Assembly: GCF_009858245.1 (NCBI RefSeq)
Contig: NZ_VMSB01000001.1
Span: 1,116,001 to 1,180,000, forward strand
Length of the DNA: 64,000 nucleotides
Source: Ornithinibacter aureus
Lineage (GTDB): Bacteria; Actinomycetota; Actinomycetes; Actinomycetales; Dermatophilaceae
Direction of reading: 5' to 3'
A model generated the notes under the pieces. That model saw only the letters and a program-made list of their open reading frames with translations. It was not told the DNA's origin and made no database searches. The position numbers were made by a program, and so were the translations under genes. How positions within the stretch are numbered: the first letter of the stretch is position 1; each line of letters opens with the position of its first letter. Below, in pieces: positions 46,501 to 56,602 of the stretch.

Positions 46501-47589
46501 TCAGGGGGTGTGGGCGATCCCGCGCAGCACCACCAGCGACGGGGCAGCGAGCACTCCGAGGTCAGCCCGCGGGTCAGCCGCGTAGACGACGAGGTCGGCC
46601 TCGTCCCCCTCCCCCAGCCCCGGCCATCCCAGCCACGACCGCGCACCCCAGCACGCGGCATCCAACGCCTGCTGCGGCGTGAAGCCGGCTCGCCCGAGGT
46701 GCGCGACCTCGTCGGCGACGAGCCCGTGCGGAAGCGAGCCCCCGCCATCCGTGCCGACGTAGACCGGGATACCGGCCTCGCGCGCCGACGCGATCGTCTC
46801 GAACCGGCGCGCGTGCAGGTCGATCATGTGCCGGTGGTAGTCGGGGAACTTCTCGCGAGCCGGCTCGGCGATCTGCGGGAAGGTGTCGATGTTGACCAGC
46901 GTGGGCACGATGACGATGCCCTGACGGGCGAACGTGTCGATGGTGTCGGGCTCGAGCCCGCAGGCGTGCTCGACGCAGTCGGCACCCGCCGCGGCCAGGT
47001 CACGCAGTGACTGTTCCCCGAAGCAGTGCGCCGTGACCCGGGCCCCCTCCTCGTGGGCCGCCGCGACCGCCTGCGCCAGCACGTCAGCCGGCCAGCACGG
47101 CGCGAGGTCCCCGCTCTCCCGGTCGATCCAGTCGCCGACGAGCTTGACCCACCCGTCGCCCGAGCGCGCCTCGATGCGCACCTGGTCGACGAGCTGCTCG
47201 GGCTCGACCTCCCACGCGTAGCCCCGGATGTAGCGGCGGGTTCGGGCGATGTGCCGCCCGGCCCGCACGAGCCGCGGCAGGTCCTCGCGGTCCTGCACCC
47301 ACCGGGTGTCGGCGGGTGAGCCGGCGTCGCGCAGCAGCAGGGCACCCGCGGCGCGGTCGGTCAGTGCCTGCTGCTCCGCCGTCGCCGCGTCGGTGGCCCC
47401 GTGACGGTCGAGCCCGATGTGGCTGTGGGCGTCGACCAGGCCCGGCAGCACCCAGCCGGGCACGGTGGTGACGTCGTGGTCCCCGGTCGGCTGCTCGTAG
47501 GTGATGCGGCCGCCGAGGACCCAGGCCTGATCTCGGACGTCGTCGGGGCCGAGCAGGACAGGGCCGGTGAGGTGCAGGACCGAAGCCAT
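46501..47589 (-). CDS. Amidohydrolase-superfamily protein
   Basis: 362-aa metal-dependent hydrolase. The first metal motif is LPGLVDAHSHIGLD; further ligands are in VKLVGDW (lysine), VTAHCFGE (histidine), CVEHACG (histidine) and VGTDGGGSLPHGL (aspartate). These fit the imidazolonepropionase/prolidase-like branch. Substrate unknown. ATG 47589 has no ribosome site but TAGGGT six bases upstream; those bases include the stop of the upstream hydrolase. Confidence 0.87.
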   Translation of the reverse strand: MASVLHLTGPVLLGPDDVRDQAWVLGGRITYEQPTGDHDVTTVPGWVLPGLVDAHSHIGLDRHGATDAATAEQQALTDRAAGALLLRDAGSPADTRWVQDREDLPRLVRAGRHIARTRRYIRGYAWEVEPEQLVDQVRIEARSGDGWVKLVGDWIDRESGDLAPCWPADVLAQAVAAAHEEGARVTAHCFGEQSLRDLAAAGADCVEHACGLEPDTIDTFARQGIVIVPTLVNIDTFPQIAEPAREKFPDYHRHMIDLHARRFETIASAREAGIPVYVGTDGGGSLPHGLVADEVAHLGRAGFTPQQALDAACWGARSWLGWPGLGEGDEADLVVYAADPRADLGVLAAPSLVVLRGIAHTP

Positions 47590-47595
47590 GCCCAG

Positions 47596-47601
47596 ACCCT
47601 A
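47596..47601 (-). promoter_or_regulatory. -10 box TAGGGT for a leaderless start
   Basis: On the minus strand TAGGGT, six bases, then ATG 47589. Its first three bases are the TAG stop of the preceding gene. Confidence 0.5.
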
Positions 47602-48426
47602 GTGCTGGGGTAGCGCCCTCAGCACGCGGCGCAACGTTTCGATGACGACCTCAGGTGCCTCGGAGTGCACCCAGTGCCCCGCCCCCTTGACGACCACCGG
47701 CCGCGCACGCGGGAACAGCGCCCGCATCTGCTCGGTGTCCTCGTCACGCACGTAGCCGGAGTCGCCGCCGACGAGCCACACCACCGGACCCTCGTACGGC
47801 GGGGCGCCGGTCTCGGGGAAGTCGGCGATCTGCGAGCCCTGACCGAGCGCCGCGTCCGCCGCGATGAGGTCGAGGTTGGCCTGCCAGCCCCAGGTCTCAC
47901 CGCGACGCCGAAGGTTCTGCAGCAGGAACCCGCGCACCCCGGCATCCGGCTCGACCTGCGCGAAGCGCTCCTCCGCGTCGGCGCGCCCGGTGAGTTCGCC
48001 GAGCGGCAGCGAGCGCATCGCCTCGATGTAGTGCACGAAGCGGTCGAGGTCGCCGTAGTCCTTGGGTGCGATGTCGACGACGACGAGGCTGCGCACGAGC
48101 TCGGGGTTGGTCAGGGCCGTGACCATGGCGACCTTGCCGCCGAGCGAGTGGCCGACGAGCACCCACGGCTCCCCCGGCGCGGCGGCCGACAGCGTGCCGG
48201 CAACGCGCCCGGCATACGTCTCGTAGGAGAACTGCTGCGTCCACGGCGAGCGTCCGTGGTCGGGAAGGTCCACGAGCAAACACTGGGCGGCGCAACCGTC
48301 AGGGCCGGCGATCGCCTTGGCAATCTGGGTCCAGTTCCGGCCCTGCCCGAACAGTCCGTGGAGAAAGGCCACCCGCGGGCCGGCGCTGCCGACCGCGAGC
48401 GTCGAGAGCGACTCGCTCCCGGTCAC
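47599..48426 (-). CDS. Alpha/beta hydrolase
   Basis: 275-aa hydrolase. Oxyanion-hole HG in VAFLHGLFGQGRNW, nucleophile elbow VGHSLGGKVAM, and the terminal catalytic histidine in VKGAGHWVHSEAPE. It resembles the YbfF/ABHD11 esterase group. GTG 48426 overlaps the ffh stop by four bases (GTGA), so it is co-translated with ffh, although a functional link is not obvious. Confidence 0.88.
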   Translation of the reverse strand: MTGSESLSTLAVGSAGPRVAFLHGLFGQGRNWTQIAKAIAGPDGCAAQCLLVDLPDHGRSPWTQQFSYETYAGRVAGTLSAAAPGEPWVLVGHSLGGKVAMVTALTNPELVRSLVVVDIAPKDYGDLDRFVHYIEAMRSLPLGELTGRADAEERFAQVEPDAGVRGFLLQNLRRRGETWGWQANLDLIAADAALGQGSQIADFPETGAPPYEGPVVWLVGGDSGYVRDEDTEQMRALFPRARPVVVKGAGHWVHSEAPEVVIETLRRVLRALPQH

Positions 48427-50018
48427 TGCCCCAGGAACTTCTCGAAGCCCTTGGGCAGGCTTGCCGGGTCGAAGGCCGCCGGGTCGCCAGCGCCGGGTGC
48501 ACCGAAGGCACCGCCGCCGGATGCCGGGCGCTCGGCTGCCGCTCGCTGCTCGGCTGCGCGCTTGGCCGGGTTTCCTGACTTGGACTTCTTGCGCTGTGGC
48601 ACCTGCTGACGGCCGCGCTTGCCCGGGCCGGAGCCGCCGCCCGGCATCCCCGGCATGCCCGGGATGCCGCCGCCGCGGGCGAGCTGCTTCATCATCTTCT
48701 GGGCGTCGGTGAAGCGCTCGAGCAGCTGGTTGACCTCGGAGACGCTGGTGCCCGACCCCTTGGCGATGCGGGCCCGGCGCGAGCCGTTGATCTGCTTGGG
48801 GTGGTTGCGCTCGAACGGGGTCATCGAGCGCACCATGGCCTCGACCCGGTCGAACTCGCGCTCGTCGAACGCGTCGATCTGTGCCTTCATCTGGCCCATG
48901 CCCGGCATCATGCCGAGGATCGACTTCAGCGAGCCCATCTTCTTGATGGCCGCCATCTGCTGGAGGAAGTCGTCGAAGGTGAAGTCCTCGGCAGCGAGGA
49001 ACTTGCGCTCCATCTCCGCGGCCTGGGTGCGGTCGAACGCCTTCTCGGCCTGCTCGATGAGGGTGAGGATGTCACCCATGTCGAGGATGCGGGAGGCCAT
49101 CCGGTCGGGGTGGAAGACCTCGAAGTCCTTCACGCCCTCGCCGGTGCTCGCGAACATGATCGGGCGGCCGGTGACCGAGGCGACCGACAGGGCGGCACCA
49201 CCGCGGGCATCGCCGTCGAGCTTGGTCAGCACGACACCGGTGAGGTCGACCCCGTCCTGGAAGGCCCGGGCGGTCTCGACGGCGGCCTGACCGATCATCG
49301 CGTCGATGACGAACAGGACCTCGTCGGGCTGGATCGCCGCGCGGATGTCAGCGGCCTGCTGCATGAGGTTCGCGTCGATGGCCAGACGTCCGGCGGTGTC
49401 GACGATGACGACGTCGTGCTGGGCCCGGCGCGCGTGCTCGACACCGGCGCGCGAGACTGCCACCGGGTCGCCGTGGCTGCGGGTGCCCTCACCCGTCTCG
49501 GAGACGACGTCGTGGCCGAAGACGTTGCCGCGCTCAGGGGCGAAGACCGGCACACCGGCGCGCTCACCGACGACCTCGAGCTGGGTGACGGCGTTCGGGC
49601 GCTGGAGGTCGGCGGCCACGAGCAGGGGGGTGTGACCCTGGTCCTTGAGCCACTTCGAGAGCTTGCCGGCCAGGGTCGTCTTGCCGGCGCCCTGGAGGCC
49701 GGCGAGCATGATGACGGTTGGCGGCTGCTTGGCGAACGCGATCGTGCGCGTCTGCCCCCCGAGGATGCCGACGAGCTCCTCGTTGACGATCTTCACGACC
49801 TGCTGCGCGGGGTTCAGCGCCTCGCTGACCTCGGCTCCCAGCGCGCGCTCACGCACGGAGTGGGTGAACTCCTTGACCACCGGCAGCGCCACGTCGGCGT
49901 CGAGCAGGGCGAGACGGATGTCGCGGATCGTCTTGTTGACGTCCGACTCCGTGAGGCGACCCTTGCTGCGGAGGTTCTTGAAGGTCTCGGTCAGGCGATC
50001 GGAGAGGCTGGTGAACAC
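48423..50018 (-). CDS. ffh: Signal recognition particle protein Ffh
   Basis: 531-aa GTPase that, with 4.5S RNA, targets nascent membrane proteins to FtsY. N domain 1-95; G1 motif GLQGAGKTTLAGKL near 107; ADLQRPNAV, DTAGRL and TKLDGDARGG follow; a methionine-rich M domain (ILGMMPGMGQMK; SGTSVSEVNQLLERF) starts near 325. A glycine/proline-rich tail extends beyond residue 440. GTG 50018 has no ribosome site but TAGCCT six bases upstream. Confidence 0.96.
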   Translation of the reverse strand: MFTSLSDRLTETFKNLRSKGRLTESDVNKTIRDIRLALLDADVALPVVKEFTHSVRERALGAEVSEALNPAQQVVKIVNEELVGILGGQTRTIAFAKQPPTVIMLAGLQGAGKTTLAGKLSKWLKDQGHTPLLVAADLQRPNAVTQLEVVGERAGVPVFAPERGNVFGHDVVSETGEGTRSHGDPVAVSRAGVEHARRAQHDVVIVDTAGRLAIDANLMQQAADIRAAIQPDEVLFVIDAMIGQAAVETARAFQDGVDLTGVVLTKLDGDARGGAALSVASVTGRPIMFASTGEGVKDFEVFHPDRMASRILDMGDILTLIEQAEKAFDRTQAAEMERKFLAAEDFTFDDFLQQMAAIKKMGSLKSILGMMPGMGQMKAQIDAFDEREFDRVEAMVRSMTPFERNHPKQINGSRRARIAKGSGTSVSEVNQLLERFTDAQKMMKQLARGGGIPGMPGMPGGGSGPGKRGRQQVPQRKKSKSGNPAKRAAEQRAAAERPASGGGAFGAPGAGDPAAFDPASLPKGFEKFLGQ

Positions 50019-50024
50019 CGGTCA

Positions 50025-50030
50025 AGGCTA
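50025..50030 (-). promoter_or_regulatory. -10 box TAGCCT for leaderless ffh
   Basis: On the minus strand TAGCCT, six bases, then GTG 50018. Confidence 0.5.
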
Positions 50031-50086
50031 ACGGCTCATGCCAGCGGGCCCCGACCGCCACCACACCGACCGCCCCCACCCCTCCT

Positions 50087-50138
50087 GCGAACGTGGGTGA
50101 AAATTCTCGGCTGGACGACGATCTTCACCCACATTCGC
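50087..50138 (-). terminator. Inverted repeat between glnD and ffh
   Basis: Arms 50087-50104 and 50121-50138 match at 16 of 18 positions (GCGAACGTGGGTGAA on the left). It lies 17 bases downstream of the glnD stop and should end the amtB-glnK-glnD transcript. Confidence 0.65.
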
Positions 50139-50155
50139 CGAGAGGGCTGGAGGGT

Positions 50156-52549
50156 TCAGATGCCGTCACACGTGTCGATGATGAGGCTGACGGCCTGCGC
50201 GACCCGGGCAGGCGGCAGCGGCAGCCCGTCGGCCCCCGTCAGGTAGAACGTGTCTAGGGTCTGGCCGGCATAGGTCGCGATGTGGGCCGAGCGCACCGAG
50301 ATGCCGGCCGACGCGAAGGCGGCGCCGATCTCGTGGAGCAGGCCGGGCCGGTCCTGGGCACGCACCTCCAGCACGGTGGCATCGCTGCTCGCGCCGGGGA
50401 CGATGAGCGCGCGCGCCTGTCCCGGCGTGCCGATCGACGACCGCCCCGAGGGCCGCGGGTGGTGGGCGCGACGCCGGTCCAAGGTGGTGAGGGGGCCACG
50501 GTCCCCCTGCGCGAGGCGAGCCAGCCCGCGCTCGATGCGCGCGGCATCCGGCACCGCCCCGCTCGGGGACTCGACGTGCCACTCGTTGACGGCGATCCCG
50601 TCGACGGTGCGCAGGATGGCCGTGCGCACGGTGTGGCTCTCGGCCGCGAGCAGGCCCGCGGTGTCGGCGAACAGTCCGACCCGGTCGAGATCGGTGATGT
50701 CGAGACGGTGTGACCCGCCGGTGGCGATGACGCGCACGTGGGGTTCCCCCGCCCGCACCGAGGCCAGCCCACCGGCATCAAGCACCCCCGACGGGACGAC
50801 CGCGGGGTCGCCAACTCCGACGGGCACCCCGACCCGGGCCGGCCCGGCGAGCCGGTCCCGCACGGCAGCGGCCAGCTGCTCGAGCAGGGTGGCCCGCCAG
50901 TCGGTCCACGCCGCCGGCCCGGCCGCGGACGCGTCCGCCTCGCTCAGCGCCAGCAGGATCTCGAAGACGTCGCCATCGCCGCCGACCGCGGCGATGGCCG
51001 CATCGACGGTGGCCGGGTCCTGGTGGTCACGCCGGGTGGCGAGCTCGATGAGGGTCAGGTGCTCCCGCACGAGCAGCACGAGGGTGTCGACGTCCTTGGG
51101 CGAGAACCCCCACCGGGTGACGATCGGCCGGGTCAGCTCGGCGCCGGTGACCGAGTGGTCGTGGGCGCCGCGGACCTTGCCGATGTCGTGCAGCAACGCG
51201 GCGACGAGCAACAGGTCCGGGCGCGAGACCCGTCGCACGAGCCCCGCCGCTCGCACCACGGTCTCGATGAGGTGCCGGTCCACGGTGTGCCGGTGCACGG
51301 CGCTGCGCTGCGGCCGCGAGCGCACCGACGCCCACTCCGGGATCCACCGGTCGACGATGCCGACCTGGTCCAGCCCTTCCCAGACCCCGACGAGGCCGGG
51401 GCCAGCAGCGAGCAGGTCGCCCAGGAGGTCGCGCATCCACGGCGGCCACGGCGCGTCGGGCAGGGGTGAGGTGGAGGCGAGGTTGTCCAGCGTCGCCGGA
51501 GCGATCGGCAGCCCGGCGCGGGCCGCGACCACGCCGGCCCGCAGCGGCATCCCCGCGTCGGCCTCGGCCAGCCGGGCGGATCCGAGGACGACCTCGCCGT
51601 CGCTGGAGAACAGCCCGTGGCCGAGTGGCGTCATCTGCGGACGGCGCGGCCCGACGCGCAGGGTCCTGGCGCGCTGTGACTGGCCGGCCCGGCGCAGGGT
51701 GCCGTCGAGGGCGTAGGCGATCACCCGTCCGGCGTGCGAGACGGCCGTCAACAGGTCGTCGGAGTCCTGGTGACCCAGGAGCGCGGCGACGGCGTCGTGG
51801 TCCTCGCGACCGAGGCGGTCACGGCCCCGGCCGGTGACGACGTGCACGGCATCGCGAACGTCGAGCAGGGTGGCTTGGGCGGCATCGACCCCGCCGTGGG
51901 GTCGGTCGGCGAGCCAGGCCTCGGCCAGCGCGGACAACACGGTCATGTCCCGCAGTCCGCCGTGGGCCTCCTTGAGCTCGGGCTCGATGGACTGGGCGAG
52001 GTCGCCCTGTCGCTGGTGTCGCGCGGCCACCGCCTCGACCAGCAGGGGCAGCCGCTTGCGGGCGTTGCCGCGCCAGTCGTGGGCCACCGTCGAGCGGGCC
52101 GCGAGGACGAGCTGCTCGTCCCCCGCCAACGGGGCGAGGTCGAGCAGCCCCACAGCGGCGGTGAGATCGGATGCCGCGACCTGGCGGCACTGCGTCACCG
52201 TGCGGACGCTGTGGTCAAGACGCACCCCGGCATCCCAGATCGGGTACCAGATGCGGTCGGCGAGCGCCGTCAGTTCCTTGGCGGGCAGTGAGCGCTCGGA
52301 GTGCAGCAGGACGAGGTCGTAGTCGCTGAGGGGGCCTGCGTCACCGCGGCCGATGCTGCCGACGGCGGCCAGGGCGAGTCCCTCGATCCGGCTCCCGCCC
52401 GTGGCGTTCGCCCAGATATCGGCGAGCCACTGGCGGTTGAAGGCTGCGAGGGCGGCCCGACGAGCCGGGCCGGCACCCGCGACGGCGAAGTCGCGGGTGC
52501 CGGCCAGGTCGAGCCGCCTGGAGCTGAGCTCGCTCGAGGGGGTCGTCAT
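50156..52549 (-). CDS. glnD: [Protein-PII] uridylyltransferase / nucleotidyltransferase GlnD
   Basis: 797-aa bifunctional nitrogen sensor that modifies PII at low glutamine. Nucleotidyltransferase motif GSIGRGDAGPLSDYD (64-78); HD domain AALLHDIGKVRGAHDHSVTG; two C-terminal ACT domains (VRVIATGGSHRLDITDLDRV; LEVRAQDRPGLLHEIGAAFA). In actinobacteria this enzyme often adenylylates GlnK. It follows glnK by two bases. Confidence 0.94.
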   Translation of the reverse strand: MTTPSSELSSRRLDLAGTRDFAVAGAGPARRAALAAFNRQWLADIWANATGGSRIEGLALAAVGSIGRGDAGPLSDYDLVLLHSERSLPAKELTALADRIWYPIWDAGVRLDHSVRTVTQCRQVAASDLTAAVGLLDLAPLAGDEQLVLAARSTVAHDWRGNARKRLPLLVEAVAARHQRQGDLAQSIEPELKEAHGGLRDMTVLSALAEAWLADRPHGGVDAAQATLLDVRDAVHVVTGRGRDRLGREDHDAVAALLGHQDSDDLLTAVSHAGRVIAYALDGTLRRAGQSQRARTLRVGPRRPQMTPLGHGLFSSDGEVVLGSARLAEADAGMPLRAGVVAARAGLPIAPATLDNLASTSPLPDAPWPPWMRDLLGDLLAAGPGLVGVWEGLDQVGIVDRWIPEWASVRSRPQRSAVHRHTVDRHLIETVVRAAGLVRRVSRPDLLLVAALLHDIGKVRGAHDHSVTGAELTRPIVTRWGFSPKDVDTLVLLVREHLTLIELATRRDHQDPATVDAAIAAVGGDGDVFEILLALSEADASAAGPAAWTDWRATLLEQLAAAVRDRLAGPARVGVPVGVGDPAVVPSGVLDAGGLASVRAGEPHVRVIATGGSHRLDITDLDRVGLFADTAGLLAAESHTVRTAILRTVDGIAVNEWHVESPSGAVPDAARIERGLARLAQGDRGPLTTLDRRRAHHPRPSGRSSIGTPGQARALIVPGASSDATVLEVRAQDRPGLLHEIGAAFASAGISVRSAHIATYAGQTLDTFYLTGADGLPLPPARVAQAVSLIIDTCDGI

Positions 52550-52551
52550 GC

Positions 52552-54284
<1,733 letters not shown>

Positions 54285-54307
54285 GCCGTCAACGATCACC
54301 CCGGTCC

Positions 54308-54345
54308 GTTACCCCTCACGCCCCCGGATGTTTCGGGGATGTTGC
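54308..54345 (-). promoter_or_regulatory. GlnR-like operator upstream of amtB
   Basis: On the plus strand GTTAC-n6-CGCCC-n6-GTTTC-n6-GTTGC (54308-54345), with strict 11-base spacing. Its reverse complement resembles the GlnR consensus GTNAC-n6-GAAAC repeated. The second box is poor; the other three match at four or five of five positions. A further GTAAG-n6-GTTTC is at 54361-54376. Nitrogen control of amtB-glnK-glnD by GlnR is known in actinobacteria. Confidence 0.5.
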
Positions 54346-54430
54346 ATCAGGACGGCGGGTGTAAGCATCCGGTTTCACACGACCAGAGGTCTCGCATCCT
54401 GAGACCAGCTGCCCGTGGGACGATACGGCC

Positions 54431-54838
54431 ATGGCTCCACGCTCATCGGCCGCCGCGCCCCTGCCGGTCCTCGTGTTCGACGGAGACTGCGCGTTCTGCA
54501 CGACCTCGGCCGGCGTGATCACGCGCCGCCTGCGGCGCTCCCCGGACGACTACGCCGTGCAGCCGTGGCAGCACCTCGATCTCGACGCCCTGGGCCTGAC
54601 GCCGCAGGAGTGCGACGAGGCGGTGCGCTGGGTCGATGCGAACGGCATCCCGGATGCCGGTCACGTCGCCATCGCGCGCGCGTTGCGCGCGTCGCGCTGG
54701 TGGGTGCGCCCGCTCGGGGTGGTGCTCGTGGCCCCGGGGGTCAATGCCCTCGCAGCCCGTGCCTACCGGTGGGTCGCGGCGAACCGGCACCGCCTGCCCG
54801 GTGGCACCCCCGCCTGCTCGCTGCCCCCGGCGGCCTAG
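54431..54838 (+). CDS. DCC-family (DUF393) thiol-disulfide oxidoreductase-like protein
   Basis: 135 aa. The signature VLVFDGDCAFCTTSAGVI carries the DGDC-FC cysteines that give the family its name. WQHLDLDALGLTPQECDEAV and VDANGIPDAGHVAIARAL are further blocks. Redox role inferred from family. Its TAG stop (54836-54838) overlaps the TAG of ftsY on the other strand within one CTAG. Confidence 0.87.
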   Translation: MAPRSSAAAPLPVLVFDGDCAFCTTSAGVITRRLRRSPDDYAVQPWQHLDLDALGLTPQECDEAVRWVDANGIPDAGHVAIARALRASRWWVRPLGVVLVAPGVNALAARAYRWVAANRHRLPGGTPACSLPPAA

Positions 54839-56046
54839 TCCAGGAGGGCGTCGACGAACGCCTCGGGCTCGAACGGCGCCAGGTCGTCGGGGCCCTCGCC
54901 GAGCCCGACGAGCTTGACCGGCACTCCCAGACCGCGCTGGACTGCGACGACGATGCCACCCTTGGCGGTCCCGTCGAGCTTGGTGAGCACGATGCCGGTG
55001 ATGCCGACCACCTGCGAGAAGACCTCGGCCTGGCGCATCCCGTTCTGGCCGGTGGTGGCGTCGAGGACGAGCAGGACCTCGTCGACGGGGCTCTGCTTCT
55101 CGATGACCCGCTTGACCTTGCCGAGCTCGTCCATCAGGCCGACCTTGTTCTGCAGGCGCCCGGCGGTGTCGATGAGCACGACGTCGGCCTCCATCTCGGC
55201 GGCTGCCTTGACGGCGTCGAAGGCCACCGCGGCGGGGTCGGCCCCCTCGCGGTCGGAGCGGATCGTCGGCACCCCGACGCGCTCGCCCCAGGTCTGGAGC
55301 TGGTCGGCGGCGGCGGCACGGAAGGTGTCGGCCGCACCGAGGACGACGTCCTTGTCCTGCGCGACGAGGACCCGGGCGAGCTTGCCCACCGTCGTGGTCT
55401 TGCCGGTGCCGTTGACCCCGACGACGAGCACGCACGCCGGTCGGCCGTCGACCCGCGACGACACGATCGACCGATCCATGGTCGGGTCGACCAGGGTCAG
55501 CAGCTCCTCGCGCAACCAGGCACGAACGGTGGCCTCGTCGGTCGTGCCCTCGACGGCGACCTTGGTGCGCAGCGAGTCGACGAGCTCGGTCGTCGCGGCC
55601 ACGCCCAGGTCAGCGGCGAGAAGGGTGTCCTCGACCTCTTCCCACGCGGCCTCGTCGAGCTTGCCACCGGACAGCAGGGCCAGCAGGCCCTTGCCGAGGG
55701 CGCTGTTGGACCGGGCGAGGCGGGCCCGCAGCCGGCGCAGGCGCCCGGCCGGTGCATCGGGACGATCAAGGGTGGGGGTCGGGACCGGCTCGGGGGTGAT
55801 GACCTCCGGCTCGAGGGCCGGTTCGAGGACGTCGGGGGCCGGGCGCTCGATGGTCCCGACCGCGCCCTCCGGCGCCGCATCGACCTCGACGGCGGGCCCG
55901 CCGGGGGCGCTGCTCGGAGGAGTCGGGGGAAGCTCCTTGGACCGCCCTCCACGGCCACGCATCAGGCCAACGGCGATACCGCCGAAGACGACGATGATGC
56001 CGATGGCGACGGCGAGGTACTCCCACATGGTGTCGATGGCGCTCAC
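54835..56046 (-). CDS. ftsY: Signal recognition particle receptor FtsY
   Basis: 403-aa SRP-GTPase at the membrane. From GTG 56046 (GAGGA eight bases before) there is a short N-terminal hydrophobic helix (MWEYLAVAIGIIVVFGGIAV), an acidic/proline linker to about 110, the N domain, then GVNGTGKTTTVGKLA, AADTFRAAAADQL, DTAGRL and TKLDGTAKGG. A membrane anchor is normal in actinobacterial FtsY. Partner Ffh is 5 kb away. Confidence 0.95.
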   Translation of the reverse strand: MSAIDTMWEYLAVAIGIIVVFGGIAVGLMRGRGGRSKELPPTPPSSAPGGPAVEVDAAPEGAVGTIERPAPDVLEPALEPEVITPEPVPTPTLDRPDAPAGRLRRLRARLARSNSALGKGLLALLSGGKLDEAAWEEVEDTLLAADLGVAATTELVDSLRTKVAVEGTTDEATVRAWLREELLTLVDPTMDRSIVSSRVDGRPACVLVVGVNGTGKTTTVGKLARVLVAQDKDVVLGAADTFRAAAADQLQTWGERVGVPTIRSDREGADPAAVAFDAVKAAAEMEADVVLIDTAGRLQNKVGLMDELGKVKRVIEKQSPVDEVLLVLDATTGQNGMRQAEVFSQVVGITGIVLTKLDGTAKGGIVVAVQRGLGVPVKLVGLGEGPDDLAPFEPEAFVDALLD

Positions 56047-56225
56047 CCGTTCATCCTCGCAGCCGGGCGACCACCCCCCAAACCGGCAGCGCCGAACCCG
56101 GCCCGCGGCGGGGGCCTTGGCGACCGGCCGGACCGACGAGCGGGAGGCCAAGGGCGCTGACCCGCGCTCCTGGCCCTCGGCATCCGACACGCCCACGGTG
56201 CGTCCCCGGTAGGGGTACCGCTGAG

Positions 56226-56269
56226 GGTCTTTGCGTCAGACAAGGGATTGCTTGCGCGGCGCAACGACC
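56226..56269. repeat. Dispersed hairpin element, copy 2
   Basis: GGTCTTTGCG (56226-56235) pairs, with one mismatch, with CGCAACGACC (56260-56269) around a 24-base loop containing AAGGGATT and CTTGCGCG. Same layout as 22744-22785. Confidence 0.65.
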
Positions 56270-56315
56270 CTCCATGGCCCCCCGCACAGGACTCTGTGGC
56301 GGGGCTGCGCCTGCC

Positions 56316-56381
56316 GCGCGGCCTGCTGTCACCACGCGTGGCGGAGTTGCGCGGCCTGTTGTCATCACGCGTGGCGAATTC
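56316..56381. repeat. Two tandem copies of a 33-bp repeat
   Basis: Units begin at 56316 and 56349 with GCGCGGCCTG, and share TGTCA-CACGCGTGGCG. They differ at a few positions. Confidence 0.85.
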
Positions 56382-56402
56382 TGGGCGGCGGAACTGCCGA
56401 GA

Positions 56403-56440
56403 ACGCACCACTTCGGATCCGACGCACCACTTCAGATCGC
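56403..56440. repeat. Two tandem copies of a 19-bp repeat
   Basis: ACGCACCACTTC at 56403 and 56422, each followed by a GATC-containing segment (GGATC and AGATC). Confidence 0.75.
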
Positions 56441-56549
56441 ACGCAGAAATTACCGGTCACGCTCCGAACTACCGCGTCCCCGCCGAACTGCTGCGCGACA
56501 TCCACACGTCCGCGTCAGCGCGGGTGCCGTCACCCCCGCTTGGTGGATG

Positions 56550-56590
56550 CCGTCACCGGAATCCCGTCACCGGAATGCCGTCACCTCCGG
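56550..56590. repeat. Three tandem copies of a 14-bp repeat
   Basis: CCGTCACCGGAAT begins at 56550 and 56564; a third, partial unit (CCGTCACC) starts at 56578, just before the peptidase stop codon. Confidence 0.8.
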
Positions 56591-56602
56591 GCCACCCGCT
56601 CG

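Larger units (their letters stand above)
56047..56602. other. Repeat-rich spacer between ftsY and the M13 peptidase gene
   Basis: About 555 bases without a convincing gene. It holds a hairpin element (56226-56269) and three separate short tandem-repeat blocks listed individually, and is visibly less GC-rich around 56380-56480. The ftsY promoter should lie in the first 150 bases; none stands out. Confidence 0.6.
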
